From the NCBI GenBank assembly GCA_030549335.1, contig CM060193.1:44625391-44689390 (forward strand): a stretch of DNA of 64,000 bases. The letters run 5' to 3'. Source of the stretch: Pontederia crassipes (taxonomy: Eukaryota; Streptophyta; Magnoliopsida; Commelinales; Pontederiaceae). The position numbers and the translations under genes were made by a program. Shown piece by piece: positions 51,598 to 63,800 of the stretch. The notes below the pieces were generated by a model, which was not told the origin of the DNA, did no database searches, and saw nothing but the letters and a program-made list of their open reading frames with translations. Positions within the stretch are counted from its first letter, which is position 1. Every line of letters begins with the position of its first letter.

Positions 51598-52921
51598 TCA
51601 AAAATAATTATGTATTATATATGAATCTACCTCGGCGTCGTCGTCATTCAATTCTTCACGCATGAAGGCACGCATCATTTTCTTCATTTCAAGCCTATTA
51701 CGACGTTCACGTTCTTCGAATTCCTGTCTGACCTCTTCCCTAATCTTGATGGTCACCTGATCCACAATTTCTTGCATAGTAGAAGGAGATGAACCTGAAG
51801 TACTTCGTCGACCATATCCAATATATGTGTCACTCACAGAAGATCCAAGTCCGTCCAAAGTTGTCTTGGGGTCAACGGTGTGGTCCCCTCCTGCGTGGCT
51901 TGCGTAATATGATCAATTTCTTTTGTTTTATAAGACTCCTGAAATATAAAGAAAATAATTAACTACAAACGACGACTAGGTGATCGACTTCAAAGTTTTG
52001 TTAATTAATTATTAACTTGCAATTTAGAAAAAAGTAAATGCACAAAAATTTACATACATATGTCTCCCGAGCATAATTCGAGACCCATTCCTCGGTGGAC
52101 CACTTTCCTAGCAAATCGATCCAAACGGCCTCGGGGATCCAATTGGGTCATTCTCCGTCACCTCGAGCTTTAGAAAGCATCACGGACAATCTCTTTGAGC
52201 ACCGAGAGTTAAAATCCTTCCACATTTTTTCCGTATGCTCGGGCTCCCACCACACATCAGCATGTAAGTGTTTAAAAATAATTAATGTGCATGAAGAAGA
52301 AAAATATTAATGATGATGTTGGCTTCTAATGATACCTAAAATTCATTAAATAACATCTGTCTCGTGGCATAAGGAACTTCCCTTCATGTAAGCCACGCTT
52401 CAGTATACCTATGTCGCAATACTTTAGTAACTGTTGCAGCCGCTGGTTTTGACGGTACAAATCTGGAAGGACACAGAATTATAAAATGTCATGGCTGAAT
52501 CAAAGCATGAATAAGCATTCGATATACATAAAATAACACTTACCCTAAATTCCCATCTGGCTGCACGTATGCTTTGTAAACACGATTTGACGAAGTCTGG
52601 TCCGAATCTTCCATGGAACAATGAGCTCTGACGGGTTTGTTGTGGCAATTGTGTATCCAAGTCCGCAATATCAGTGTGAGAGGAAGGACCCGACGGAGAA
52701 GAACGTTCTATTATGCGAATGTCCATGGCTGATCTAGGAGCTGACGGAGGAGAAGAACGCTCTGTTATGCGAATGTCCGTTACTGATATAGGAGCAGACG
52801 GAGTACTGAGAGCTCTAGGGACGACCGTCTCCTTTCCTTTGTTTTTACTTTTAACAAATTGATACATCTGCATAGTACAAAATTTATTACAAGTCAAATT
52901 CATAATTGACAAAAAATTCAA
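51598..52921 (-). pseudogene. Transposase_24 (TnpA-like) pseudogene of the CACTA element
   Basis: Second gene of the element. Reading 52921 downward: a low-complexity Ser/Pro/Arg N-terminal part with two near-identical repeats (TDIRITERSSPPSAPRSAMD), then FHGRFGPDFVKSCL at about 52590-52620. A probable intron follows (GTAAGTGT donor near 52545, CCAG acceptor near 52460). Next is KPAAATVTKVLRHRY...W with a TGA at 52384-52386, then WWEPEHTEKMWKDFNSRC near 52220-52260, a second TGA at 52148-52150, PNWIPEAVWIDLLGKW near 52100-52145, and a coiled-coil tail (51598-51858). These blocks match the plant En/Spm Transposase_24 family, whose members bind subterminal repeats. Both stops are single-transition changes from Trp or Arg codons. 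Not functional. Confidence 0.8.
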
Positions 52922-54029
52922 ATGTCACAACGTCTCGACCTGACTATGTTCGGCTACGTCTTGTGTTGCATCTTGAGGAACGGAATTGTACGTATAACTC
53001 GAGAACCAATTCCTAATATCCGGATGCGCTTATAAAAAATAAACAAATTAATTTGAATAAGCTTTTGCGAATGACTTCTTCTGATCATTATTTCAAACAT
53101 TCACGAGATGGTAGCGAATATAAGAATGCATCGTCCGCATCAGGCATCTGTTGATCCGATTGTTTGTCCACATGCATCGCTAATGCCTCAAACAAACTAT
53201 TACCTCAAACAAAATGAATATGAGTCGTAAATGAACAATCCATAAGATGACAAAATTCGTAATAAAATATCCTAGTTGTAAGGTAAAAAAATTGATAATT
53301 CGTGACGACAAGTAAAGACACCTTTACTCATCATCTGAATTTCCACGTGACTGGTACCCGTCATCATCATCATCATAAGTCGTAGTTTCAAATTCATCTT
53401 CGTTCGAATCCTTTTCATCATTTTGTATGTTGACGTTATCAAAGTCTTCAAATACGTGTTCCGAATCATGTAGATCGTCGACTAATTCGGTGTCGACAAT
53501 AGGGGCCACAGACGTCTGCGAGTCATCTTGAAAGGCACATTACAATGCACCATCAACTTCTATCATGCTTCTTGCCTTAGTCTTTATTACAACCCACCAT
53601 TGTGATGTCCCTGGTCTTCTCCGGATATGACACATAATATACTTGTCTTGTAAAAGACGGAATAATGAAAGGATCAAAACGATCATAACACCTATTGTGA
53701 CGTATTTCAACTATTTTGAAATCTTTGTGAACTCGCATCCCTCTCCTTTCCTTTGGATCAAACCAATTACACTCAAATAATGTGACTTTATTACCTTCAG
53801 TATATTGCAGTTGAATAATGTCTTTGAGAACACCGTAGTAGTCACGCTCATTTTCTCCGTCCGTGGATCCCACGACACATACTCCACTGTTCACGGTTTT
53901 CTTCCCGATTGACCAAGTTTCAGTGTGAAACTTATAACCATTCACAAAATACACCGGCCAACTTTTCACCTCTCGAGCCGGTCCCCATGCCAAATTATGG
54001 AGACCAGACGCCGTGCCGGTATTGAGAAC

Positions 54030-54099
54030 CTAATATGAAAATAAATGAGTATAGTAGACGCTGAAGACATCAAATTGTTTAGAATATTTTGATAATTAC
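54030..54099 (-). other. Intron (70 bp) in TNP2 pseudogene
   Basis: Minus strand CAG|GTAATTATC ... CATATTAG|GTTCTC. With the 61-bp intron it restores the reading frame between DUF4218 and DUF4216. Confidence 0.8.
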
Positions 54100-54202
54100 C
54101 TGTTCCTTAAACCACGGTGTGAAATCATTCTCGATTCTATCTTGTACATGTTCTTCAGGGACAATGTAGTATTGCAAGAAAGCACTACATACGAAGTGAT
54201 GA

Positions 54203-54263
54203 CTAAATCAAAATGGTGTTTGGGAAGACGTTAAACAAAAGAACACATGGATATTAAATTTAC
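54203..54263 (-). other. Intron (61 bp) in TNP2 pseudogene
   Basis: Minus strand ATTAA|GTAAATTTAA ... TTGATTTAG|TCATCAC. Removing it removes the apparent stop after VQGYIK. Confidence 0.8.
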
Positions 54264-56820
54264 TTAATGTAGCCTTGTACCTCCGGCGTGTTTAAAAGGA
54301 CATGATTCATGGCAGACTTGAATTCTGCATCACTGAGCCATCTACTCCTTGGCTTCCCAAAATGTCGTCCTAACTGATTAAAAAGCGACAAAGATGCCAC
54401 ATCAGACTGTTCTTCTGGAACTTCATCATTTCGACGGACTCTGGTCCTTGCACACTTAACATGGGACTCGAAGTAGTAAGAACAGAAGTATGAAATCTCC
54501 TTAATCATATACACTTCACAAATGGATCTTTCGACACGTGCTTTGTTCTTGATCGTCCTTTTTATTCGATTGAGATATCTTTCAAAAGGATACATCCACC
54601 TATATTGTACTGGTCCACTTACTCTTACCTCATATGACAGATGAATAGGTAAGTGCTCCATGGAATCAAAGAATCCCGGTGGAAATATTCGTTCCAACTT
54701 ACGTAATGTTATCGGAATATTACGTTCCAATTGGATCATATTTTCCACCGTTAATGTTGTAGAACACAATTCTTTGAAAAATTAACTCAACTCCGTTATC
54801 GACTTCCAAATCTTATCCGGGAATGAAGAAAAGCAGTAGGAAGCAAAGTTTCCATGAATATGTGGCAGTCGTGACTTTTCATGCCAAACAAACGCAAGTT
54901 ATTCATGTCCACACATCGGGTCAGATTTGATGCATAATCATCCGGCATTCTCAGCTCTTGGATCCAGCGACACACTTGGGTCTTCTGCTCCTTAGTGAGA
55001 ACATAACTTGCTTTTGGTTTAGATAATCTTCCGTTAGGTAAAGTCACTAAGTGTAACTCTGGCCGTCGACAGTACTCCTTCAAATCTAGTCTCGCCGTGA
55101 GGTTGTCCTTTGTTTTACCCTTAATGTCCATTACGGTGTTGAATACATTTTCAAACACATTTCTCTCAATGTGCATGACGTCCAAGTTATGACGTATCAA
55201 ACAATCAGACCAATAAGGTAAATCCCAGAATATACTTCGTTTGGTCCAATTATGACAAACACCATACTCATTGTATGTGACATTTGGGTCGTCGACAATT
55301 CTGCATAAAGCATTGACAATGCGACGTAATTGAGCTCCCGAGCGTCTGACCAGAGGCATGTCTTCTACAACCTTATTCCGTCGAAATGCATTTCAGTTAT
55401 TTCTGTACGGATGATCAGCTGTAAGAAACCGTCTATGGCAATCAAACCAAGTATTTTTACCCCCATTTCTCAAAGTGAACGCATATGAGTGTTCCATGCA
55501 AGATGGATAAGCTAATTTCCCTGCAGTCATCCAACCAGACAACATCTCGTAGGCTGGAAAGTCATTAACAGTCCACAATAAGGCAGCTCTCAATGTGAAA
55601 TTTTATTTGGTCGACACATCATAAGCGACGACACCATCCCATAGTTCTTTTACCTCGTCTATTAGAGGCTGTAAATACACGTCTATCCTCTATTTAGGAC
55701 TCTGAGGATCAGGAATAATGCATGTCAAAAACATATAAGGTGCGGACATACAAATCTCAGGTGGCAAATTATAAGGTGTTATTGTTACCGGCCAGCATGA
55801 ATAAGGAACTGAAGTCTGACCATATGGTGTAAAACCATCCGCGCATAATCCGAGCCTTATGTTCCTTTGGTCCCTAGCAAAATCAGGATGCTTACGATCA
55901 AAATGTTTCCACGCTTCACCATCCGATGGGTGAAGCATGACACCTTCAGAAGTATTATGCTGTGCATGTCACTTCATCTGTGATGCTGACCCTATAGACG
56001 AGTATAGTCTTTTAAGCCTTGGAATAAGAGGCAAATAATGCATTCTTTTCACAGCGACTTGAGACTTGTTAGTCACTCTATATCGTTCGGCCTCACAAAA
56101 CTTGCATTCATTTAGATTGATGTCCTCGCCGTAATATAACATACAACCATCACGACAATAATCTATTTTAATTGAGCCAATACCAAGTTTACTGACCAAT
56201 CTTTTTGTCCTATAAAAATTTTCAGGAATACGAGCCCCAGTTGGTGTGACCTCTTTTAAAATATCTAGAAATGCATCAAAATATGCTTGTGAAATATTGT
56301 GGTCGGCTTTCAGATTCAACAATCTAACAGCAAGTGATAGTTTCGAATGACTTTCACACCCAGGTCATAAGGGTTGGCTCGATGCGTTTAGTAAGTCATA
56401 AAAATCTCTTGCTTCTGGATTTGGTGCCTCTTCATTCTGCTCAAATCTAATATTGTCATACTCAGTTGCAGCTGCGTCATAAACAGACTGTTCATATTGC
56501 GAAGAAAATGTTAGTTCAGGATCCACAAAATGAAGACCTGGATTTGGGACGCTTGTCGAAGACATTCCTTCGCCTAAATCATCTCATTCCCAATAATTGG
56601 GTTTGAAACCCTTTTTATATAAGTGAACATTGACAGTCTCTATCGTCTGTAACTTTGTGCTAACACATTTCAAACAAGGACACCTAATTGTTCCCTCCCG
56701 CTGAAATTGTAAAGATTGACAAGCCACAGTAACATAATAGTCAACGCCATCTATAAATTCTTGTGTCAAGCCTCTACGACCAGGATTATTTCTTTTGTAC
56801 ATCCATCGACGATCGTTCAA

Positions 56821-57824
56821 GTATGATATAATGACTGCATTATTTGCAAATCATAAAAATTTTCAGTCATACAAAATTGTATAAGGAAAGAAAAATGAAT
56901 ATGAAACAACTGAGGAAGAACATATTGTTTAGCTAATGTTTACTAATCATACTGCTAGGTGTAGAGATAGCATATAATAAGTATATATAACATAATTGTC
57001 CCTTTTCTTCCTCATCGGCGTGCAAGCTCGCACAAGGGAGCGTTGACACTAAAGACGAGCTCACACTAGGGCATTGCTTTGAACGTTTGAATTTTTCCAA
57101 ATAAAGAAAAGAATTGAGTAAAAGTTGGATAGGCTCAAACTTTTCTTTTTTGGTTAAGCGAGATCAGTTTTGACCCTTTTTGCTCATGATCGTTTTCCAT
57201 CAAACAAAAGGAGAAAAAAAAAATTCCAACTGAATGTTTCATCATCTTTTCTAAATACGTATCTTTTTTTTATTGCGTAAATGTTTGTTTGATAAGGTGG
57301 TGCCCCATCTTGTCACTCAGCAAAAGGTTCTGTTCAGTGAATTCTGGATGGAAGATGAGTACTTGGAATTGTGAAAATAATTCCCTGCCCAAGAACTTCT
57401 TACCAAAGAAACATGGAGTGTAACTAAAGATGAGTGATTGGACAGAGTAATTTAAGGTGTGATGTATTTTATGCGTGATAGAAGACCAAAAGAAAGCTTA
57501 AATCTGTCCATAGAATAGCATCTTTTGTGTCACCACCAATACAGTTAGATGTAATGGCTTGCTGACTCAGTGCTGAGTCTGTTTGGGCCCTGGTTCAGAT
57601 TCTGTGCAATATATATGATGTACTGCTATTGGTAGGTGCAATGACCAGCTGACTCAGTGCTAACTATGATAGATGTTGATTACAGGCAAACCAACATGAA
57701 TTAGCAATTAAGTGACTCAGAAGTCAGAATTGAAACGGATGAAGAGGAAGTGGGAGGAGGGGATTAAAGATTTCTCAACTATAATTCTAAACATGGAAGC
57801 TTACGTGAAGACATGTTAGCCTTA
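56821..57824. other. CACTA 5' region upstream of TNP2
   Basis: No coding frame. Three TGACTCA motifs (57563-57569, 57650-57656, 57713-57719), two of them in the phrase CTGACTCAGTGCT, are the clearest structure. The function of this region is unknown. Confidence 0.5.
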
Positions 57825-58110
57825 CAGCGCAAGGGCGGCCGGATCTGGCCGCCGCGCGCGGAGGGCGGCCGGATCTGGCCACCGCACGGAGGGCGGACGG
57901 ATCTGACCGCCGTCGGGCAAGGGCGGCCGGATCTGGCCGCCGCGCACGGAGGGCGGCCGGATCTAGCCGCCGCGTGCGGAGGGCGACCGGATCTGGCCAC
58001 CGCGCGCGAATGGCGGCCGGATCTGGTCGCCGCGCGCGAATGGCGGCCGGATCTGGCCGTCGCGCGTGAATAATGGCCGGTTCTGGCCGCCGCACGGAGG
58101 GCAGCCGGAT
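57825..58110. repeat. GC-rich minisatellite in the CACTA element
   Basis: About eight imperfect units of 30-36 bp with core GGCGGCCGGATCTGGCCGCC, itself nearly palindromic. Related phrases occur in the small CACTA elements at 8700-8930 and 23385-23590. Frames on both strands are composition artefacts. Confidence 0.85.
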
Positions 58111-58299
58111 TTGGCCGATGGAGAGAAAAATTATATATCAAAGGAGGGCGGGGATCGGACCTACCTGCACCGGAGATTCCAGTCGGCGGCGGAAGCTTCG
58201 GGCAGAAGGTGGTCGGCGGCTGGACGAACAGCGGATGAAACGCGCGGCGGCGGACGAACGTTCAAAACGTTCAAAGTAAGAGTGCGGTCGGGTTTTTAT

Positions 58300-59002
58300 A
58301 TAACCACTTTTCGATGGTCGAAACCGCCGCAACATAGGTAAATATAATATTATATTAATTTACGTTTCGACGGCTCGAATCCGCTGGAAAAATCGTTGAT
58401 AGTTTCGATGGTTTAAAGAACCATCGAAATATCGACGATTTTAGCCGTCGATAGTTTTGACGGTTCTTTAAACCGTCGAAATATCGACGGTTTTATCCGT
58501 CGATTCCCATAATAATAAATTTTCAAAAACATCAACAGATCCATAGTTTGTGTAAATTATAAATTTCCATTTTCGACGGTTGAGGCCATCGAAAAAAATT
58601 AAGCTAGAATATTTTATTTAGATACTATCGACGGTTATGACCGCCGAAATATCGACGGTTGCTTTGAACGTCGCAAATTTCGACGGTCAAAACCGTCGAT
58701 AAGTTCAATAATTGTACACAACCAGTGTTGAAATTTTTCGACGGTTCAGACCGCTGGAAGTTTCGATGATTAGATAAACCGCCGAAATTATCGACTGTCA
58801 TAACCGTCGAAGTATAAATATTTTCGACGGAATCTTTCGACGAATTTATCACCGTCGAAAGTTTAGACGGCTAAAACCGTCGAAAATTATCCGACAAAAA
58901 TATCGACGGTTTGGAAGATCCGCCGAAAAAACCGTCGATATTTTAGACAGATGTCGGGCCGTCGAAAATGGACCGTCGGAAATACGACTTTTTCTTGTAG
59001 TG
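58300..59002. repeat. Right subterminal repeat array of the CACTA element
   Basis: More than a dozen inverted pairs such as ATCGACGGTT / AACCGTCGAT, spaced tens of bases apart up to the TIR. Expected binding array for the second (TnpA-like) protein. Confidence 0.85.
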
Positions 59003-59903
59003 GGACCTGTGTACTCGGCGTCTTCCTTGATATTAGAGTAGCAGACAACTTAAAACATGGGGAAACTATCTATTATTGTAGCCATACCTAGCATATTTAT
59101 TAGCAGTTATAACATTATAACATAATGGATTAATATTTCTAAACCCGAATAATCATGGATTAGGGATTGTTCCTAGTCATCACATAAAAATAAAATTTAT
59201 CCATCTATGGTGCAAAATTTTCAATCATAATCCTTTTAAGACGGGAATTATTTAGATTCCCTTTAAATACCTTTGAGATTTTAACTCTAAAATCTCTTTG
59301 TTTTTTCTAATAATCTTTTGTTCCTCTTCTTTTTCATTTGGAAGTTTTTAAGTTTTCTTAGTTTTTGCTCTAACGGTATTGATCTTCTCCTTCAAGCTCG
59401 TCTTCTAATTAGTCATATCGTAAAGAGAATCCTATTATTTTTTTATTGATAGAAGAGAACGTGACGATTATTTTGGGAGAGAAGACAGAAAAATAGTAAA
59501 ATCTCAATAGTTATCATGTTAAGATTATATTACTCTAGTAACAAAAATGGAGTGGTTACGTAACTTCCAAAATAAAATTTACGAGATTAAGCGAATAGAA
59601 GGTGAAGGGATGCAGATATGTAGAATATGTACTAATGGTAGAAAATTTTTAGTTGGGATTATTGGATTCATATTATTATGTTTTGAAAATTATAATGTAT
59701 GTATATTTGTAATTATTTTATACCTATCATTTAGATTAATTTTTACCGACTTTTAATTATTACTTATTTTCTTGCTTATTATCTTAATTTTTGTAGTAAG
59801 AAGATACCCACCTGTCTTATGATTATTTTCCAGCGACAGGGAAGACATGAAAAATGGAGTATTAATCGAGTACATTTCAAAGACTACAAGCCAAAATGAG
59901 TCT

Positions 59904-60017
59904 ACGGGAGGCCTCGGGGAAGACAAAGCAGCAAAAGTTAATTCCCTAGTCAAGGGGCGACTCGAAGGTTCGAACCTCTCCTAATCAACTGAGCTAGCCT
60001 CGCTTGGTTAAACACCC
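59904..60017 (-). other. tRNA-derived (SINE-like) fragment
   Basis: The minus strand contains TAGCTCAGTTGATTAGG (A box, about 59980-59996) and GGTTCGAACC (B box, 59967-59976). The two boxes lie only about 4 bases apart, far closer than in a real tRNA, so the anticodon half is missing. No tail or target duplication found. Unit A has unrelated sequence here (42170-42255). Confidence 0.5.
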
Positions 60018-60094
60018 ATATTATACTTATTAACTTATTTATATATTGATCATGTATAGTAATTTTAGTATATATTAATAGAATTTAATGTGCG

Positions 60095-60850
60095 TCATAC
60101 ACCATATGAAGCGTATGACCCCACATACGCCACCGTCTAATTAGATCGGATGGTAGGCGATAGACGTCCTCAATTCCCTTGCGATGGCCAAGGCGGGCAA
60201 TTCCTTCGACTTCAGCGGGTCCCCCCCCCCGGCGGAGGTGAAGAGGGAGTTGATGAACTTGGCTAGGTGCGCCCCGGGCGACACCAACATCTTCGTCTTT
60301 CGTAGGTCCAAAAAATTGTTCTGGATCGAGGCCGTCTTCTTCTTCTCTTGGTGATATGCGACCGCCGATGATGATGAGGGCACCAGTTTCGATGTTGCCA
60401 ACTTCGGTGGTGGCAGCGGCAGAGTGTGGGAAGATGGCCATGACAGAACGGAGACAAAGGCATCGGTGCGAATGGGCCTCAGCGGCCCGACGAGTAGACC
60501 ATGGTGGACTCAGGTTCCGACAATTAATGAGAATCCCTTATAGCTCGAGTTGTTTGAGGAGCTCGACATTGAGATCGGCGGAGGAAACCCGCTTCGCTCG
60601 GAGCCTCCGCGGTGTCGACTGGAGGCCCTCTTGCTCCCCGCCGAGTTCCTCCGTTCGGCGCCGAGCCTGCATGAACCGCGATGGACTTCCTACCAACAAT
60701 GAGAGTCGGGCGCTCCGCGGTCGTGACGATCCCGCAATCTAGTTTCAACGCCGTTGGTCATACAGCATTGATCGTCCATGGAGCGGTAGTAAGGTGGAAG
60801 AGGAGAGGTGATCTATGGTCCATCGTCCTATTATGACCCCCACTAAATCT
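60095..60850. other. GC-rich gene-like fragment in unit B
   Basis: Counterpart of 42340-43030, with 47 additional bases near 60270-60320 flanked by GG and a run of ten C at 60221-60230. Frames are inconsistent with those in unit A. Confidence 0.4.
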
Positions 60851-63800
60851 GTATTAATAAGTATATATACTAATATAATGATACATATTAAATCATAATC
60901 TTTTTACCCTTATTAAGAAAATATAAATATGAAAAAATAGGTCATCCTGGCTTGCCCGAAAATTAGATTATGACTCTCCTGATTTGTTCTCTTCCAAATT
61001 CGAAACACAACTAATATATAATCTGGATCAAATATTATTCTACCTATTGTTATATCAATTTGTATATTTGTTATTAGAATATTTATCATAAGTATCTCAT
61101 ATTATATTTTATAAATTTCCTATATTGGCTACTACAACGTTTTCTCTTGCTTTAGGTTTTGTTTGGATACCGTGTCAATAAAGTAAATGAAGGAGAATGA
61201 GAGGAAGGGAAAAGGAGGGAGGAAAGAGAAGAAAATGAAAGACCTCAATTTGTTTAACTTCGGTTGGAGGAAGCTAGATGAAGATAAGTGAGAGGAAAAT
61301 GCTTTAATATTAATATTTAGAACAATTATAATCTTTTCAATAATAATAATTAATTATTTTTTTAGAATATTTAAGATATTTTACTTGATAAAAATGGTTC
61401 GTATTCCTTTTTCCTCCTCTAGGGGGTGAAAAAATCAACTCCACCAAAAGAAAATGGAGGAGAGTTTCCCCTCCGTTTCTTTTTCTCTTCTCTCATCCAA
61501 ATTAGTTAAAAAAAAAACATCTTATTTTCCCCAGTGACCCCTTCTTTACCCTCCATTCAATTAGGGGCTTGATATTTTGCCATTACAGTAGTATATTTTA
61601 AGAATAAATAAATTATTTTAACCTGAATGATAATTTTATAATTATACGTGGTATTGGAAAAATCTCGTGCGTCCAAGCAATCATTTGAATTTTCTTATTA
61701 TTTTAATTTATGATAAGATATTTTTCAGACAATATCATATGAGTTTTTTTATTACGTTAATTTATGATAATATATTTTTTCAGACAACACCATTCATGTT
61801 TTATGTGAAATATTTCTTCTGTAAATATAAGTTTTTATCCAAACAAACCTCTCACATCCCCCAATCAACTTTTTTTCTCTTTTATGTTCTTCTCTGTCAT
61901 CGACCATGTGATCGAGCCAAACGCCGACCACCGCACCTGCACGGCCCCGGCAGCAATGCCATGTCACCGTGTTACCGATGACCCCCTCTCTCTCTCTCTC
62001 TCATCTCATGCAAAATCTTTATTCTCGATTGGTTCACTTTTCAGTTTTCACTTTTCACCCAGCTAATTATGAACGAATCAATTTTCACCAATATAGATGG
62101 AATGCCAATCGATCCGAGGTTAGATCGATTCAATCGAGAGTTAATTGATTCAATTAAATTTTTATATAATAATATTATTTATAATTATTTGTGAGTAATT
62201 TATATATAAATTATTATAAAAATGATTAATCTAATTAAATAATTATTATTTTTATCGGATGTTAATTTAAATAATAGTTTTATTTTTATCATTATTAATA
62301 TAATAATCTAAATTTAATGTCAATTCAAATTTATTACTGACATATTATTATCGGATTTTATTCTCTTTCTATATATAATTCTTTCTTATTTTATTTTATT
62401 TTATTTAATTAATAAATTATTTCCATTTTGATTCATTTCCTTCTATCAATGATTCAAAAACTTTCTTTTCATTTTTTATTTGAATTTGAAATTGTTTTCT
62501 TTTTTTATCCTTTCACGTGCATAACTTTTCAATTTTAATATGAAATCATTTAAACATTCAATCCCCTTAATAAAATCTTTCCATATTTTAATACTTTTAA
62601 AAAAAAAAATAAGAAATCGGGTTGAACATGATGTACCAGTTCGACCTGGTTTTTTCGGTTTTTTCTGAGCCAATCCAATTTTTCAATTTCCAATTTTACT
62701 ATTAAATCGCGATTGGACCAATTGGGTTTGGATCGATTTTTAAAAAATTAGTTTTCACCCGGCTAATCCACTGCACCCCATTGGAAGACAGAGAAAGAAG
62801 GAAAAAAAATATTTTCAACATTCCTACAACATAAAAATGAATTAGCTAAATTATCCAGGCATATTCTACTTTTACGTTTTAGTAGATTATTCACGATAAA
62901 TGCAGTTGTGTCATTTACTTATTCAAATTGTTGTAGCTACAAAATTCTAAAAAAAGAGAAAAAATGTGAAGACAAATCGGCAAGGAATAAAAATGAATAA
63001 AAACGACTTTTAAGAATCACTAATCTGTTTAGATATTTTTAATGTAATAAATTACTATATTGCATTCATGTTCACAATAAAGTAAGAATAAACAGAATTT
63101 TTAAACCTTTTTAAGCTATCATGATTTTTGCACCTAATTCTAAAATTTATCGCAGTCCTTTCATTTGATTCCGTTAATTTTTTTATTTCTTTATTTATGA
63201 AAAGATTAAAATATCCTTCCACAAACTCTTCTCACTTTTAATATTAAAAATAATCTAAAAACTAAAAAAATATAAAACTTCTACAATATATAATAAATTG
63301 AATTTTTTTATTTTTTTAGCATTTTATATTATTTTTAACATTAAAAGAGAGTAGAGTTGGTGAAAGGATATTTTAGTTCTTTCATAAATAAAAAACAGCA
63401 AAAATAATAAAAAAATTAACAAAATCAGACGGAATAACTAAATGAAAATGCGATAAAGTTTGGAGATGTCTTCATATTTTGGAGTTAGATGCGAAAAATT
63501 ACGACTATTTAGGGGAGGTTTAAGAAAATAACTCAAATTAAAAAGTAATAAGATACAAAATTATGAAATGGAGAAAGTTTGAACAATAGACTTAATTAGC
63601 TAATCATTACACTAAACTAAAGTATATATTCATTCACATACTACATTTACTTAAAAAAGACTTAATTTGATTTTTAATAATGTACTAATATATAATTACT
63701 CAATCACATAAAAAGTATTTGAATAAATATTAATAAAATTTATGAAGCATATAAAATGATGGATGCCAATCTATAAAATCAAATATCTCAATGATAGGTC

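Larger units (their letters stand above)
53324..56820 (-). pseudogene. TNP2-type CACTA transposase pseudogene
   Basis: First gene of the element. Start ATG at 56820 opens with MNDRRWMYKRN, the Transposase-associated domain (about 56590-56820, with Cys pair CPCLKC). The TNP2/Transposase_21 core follows (56320-54800) with DYCRDGCMLYYGE, ADGFTPYG, YSCWPVTITPYNLPP, LWTVNDFPAYEMLSGW and RHNLDVMHIERNV. DUF4218 comes next (54769-54260; FPPGFFDSMEHLPIHL, GPVQYRWMYPFERY). After two small introns (54203-54263 and 54030-54099, GT-AG, which together keep the frame), DUF4216 (53993-53590; NGYKFHT, NSGVCV, YYGVLKDIIQL) and an acidic tail. At least eight stops interrupt the frame (at 56584, 56365, 55969, 55690, 55603, 55393, 54782 and 53540), plus two single-base-type frameshifts near 54840 and 53585. 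The enzyme, which would cut and join the element ends, is dead. Confidence 0.92.
50232..59002 (-). mobile_element. Large CACTA (EnSpm) element with decayed transposase genes
   Basis: Left end CATTACAAGAAAACTGTC (one change from CACTA) at 50232; right end TTTTTCTTGTAGTG at 59002; target duplication GGA at 50229-50231 and 59003-59005, with the single unoccupied GGA in unit A at 41280-41282. Subterminal arrays of ATCGACGGTT...AACCGTCGAT repeats fill 50260-50820 and 58300-58990. Inside, on the minus strand, lie a TNP2-type transposase pseudogene (56820-53324) and a Transposase_24-type pseudogene (52921-51598), the usual two-gene order of CACTA elements. It was once autonomous but cannot now encode its own transposase. 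Confidence 0.95.

Noticed and set aside
57779-58341. Arg/Pro/Ala-rich frames of 86-120 codons
   Set aside because: Products of the GGCCGGATCTGGCC minisatellite, open on both strands.
59960-60010. Functional tRNA gene
   Set aside because: A and B boxes are about 4 bases apart, and no anticodon stem-loop or acceptor pairing can be formed.
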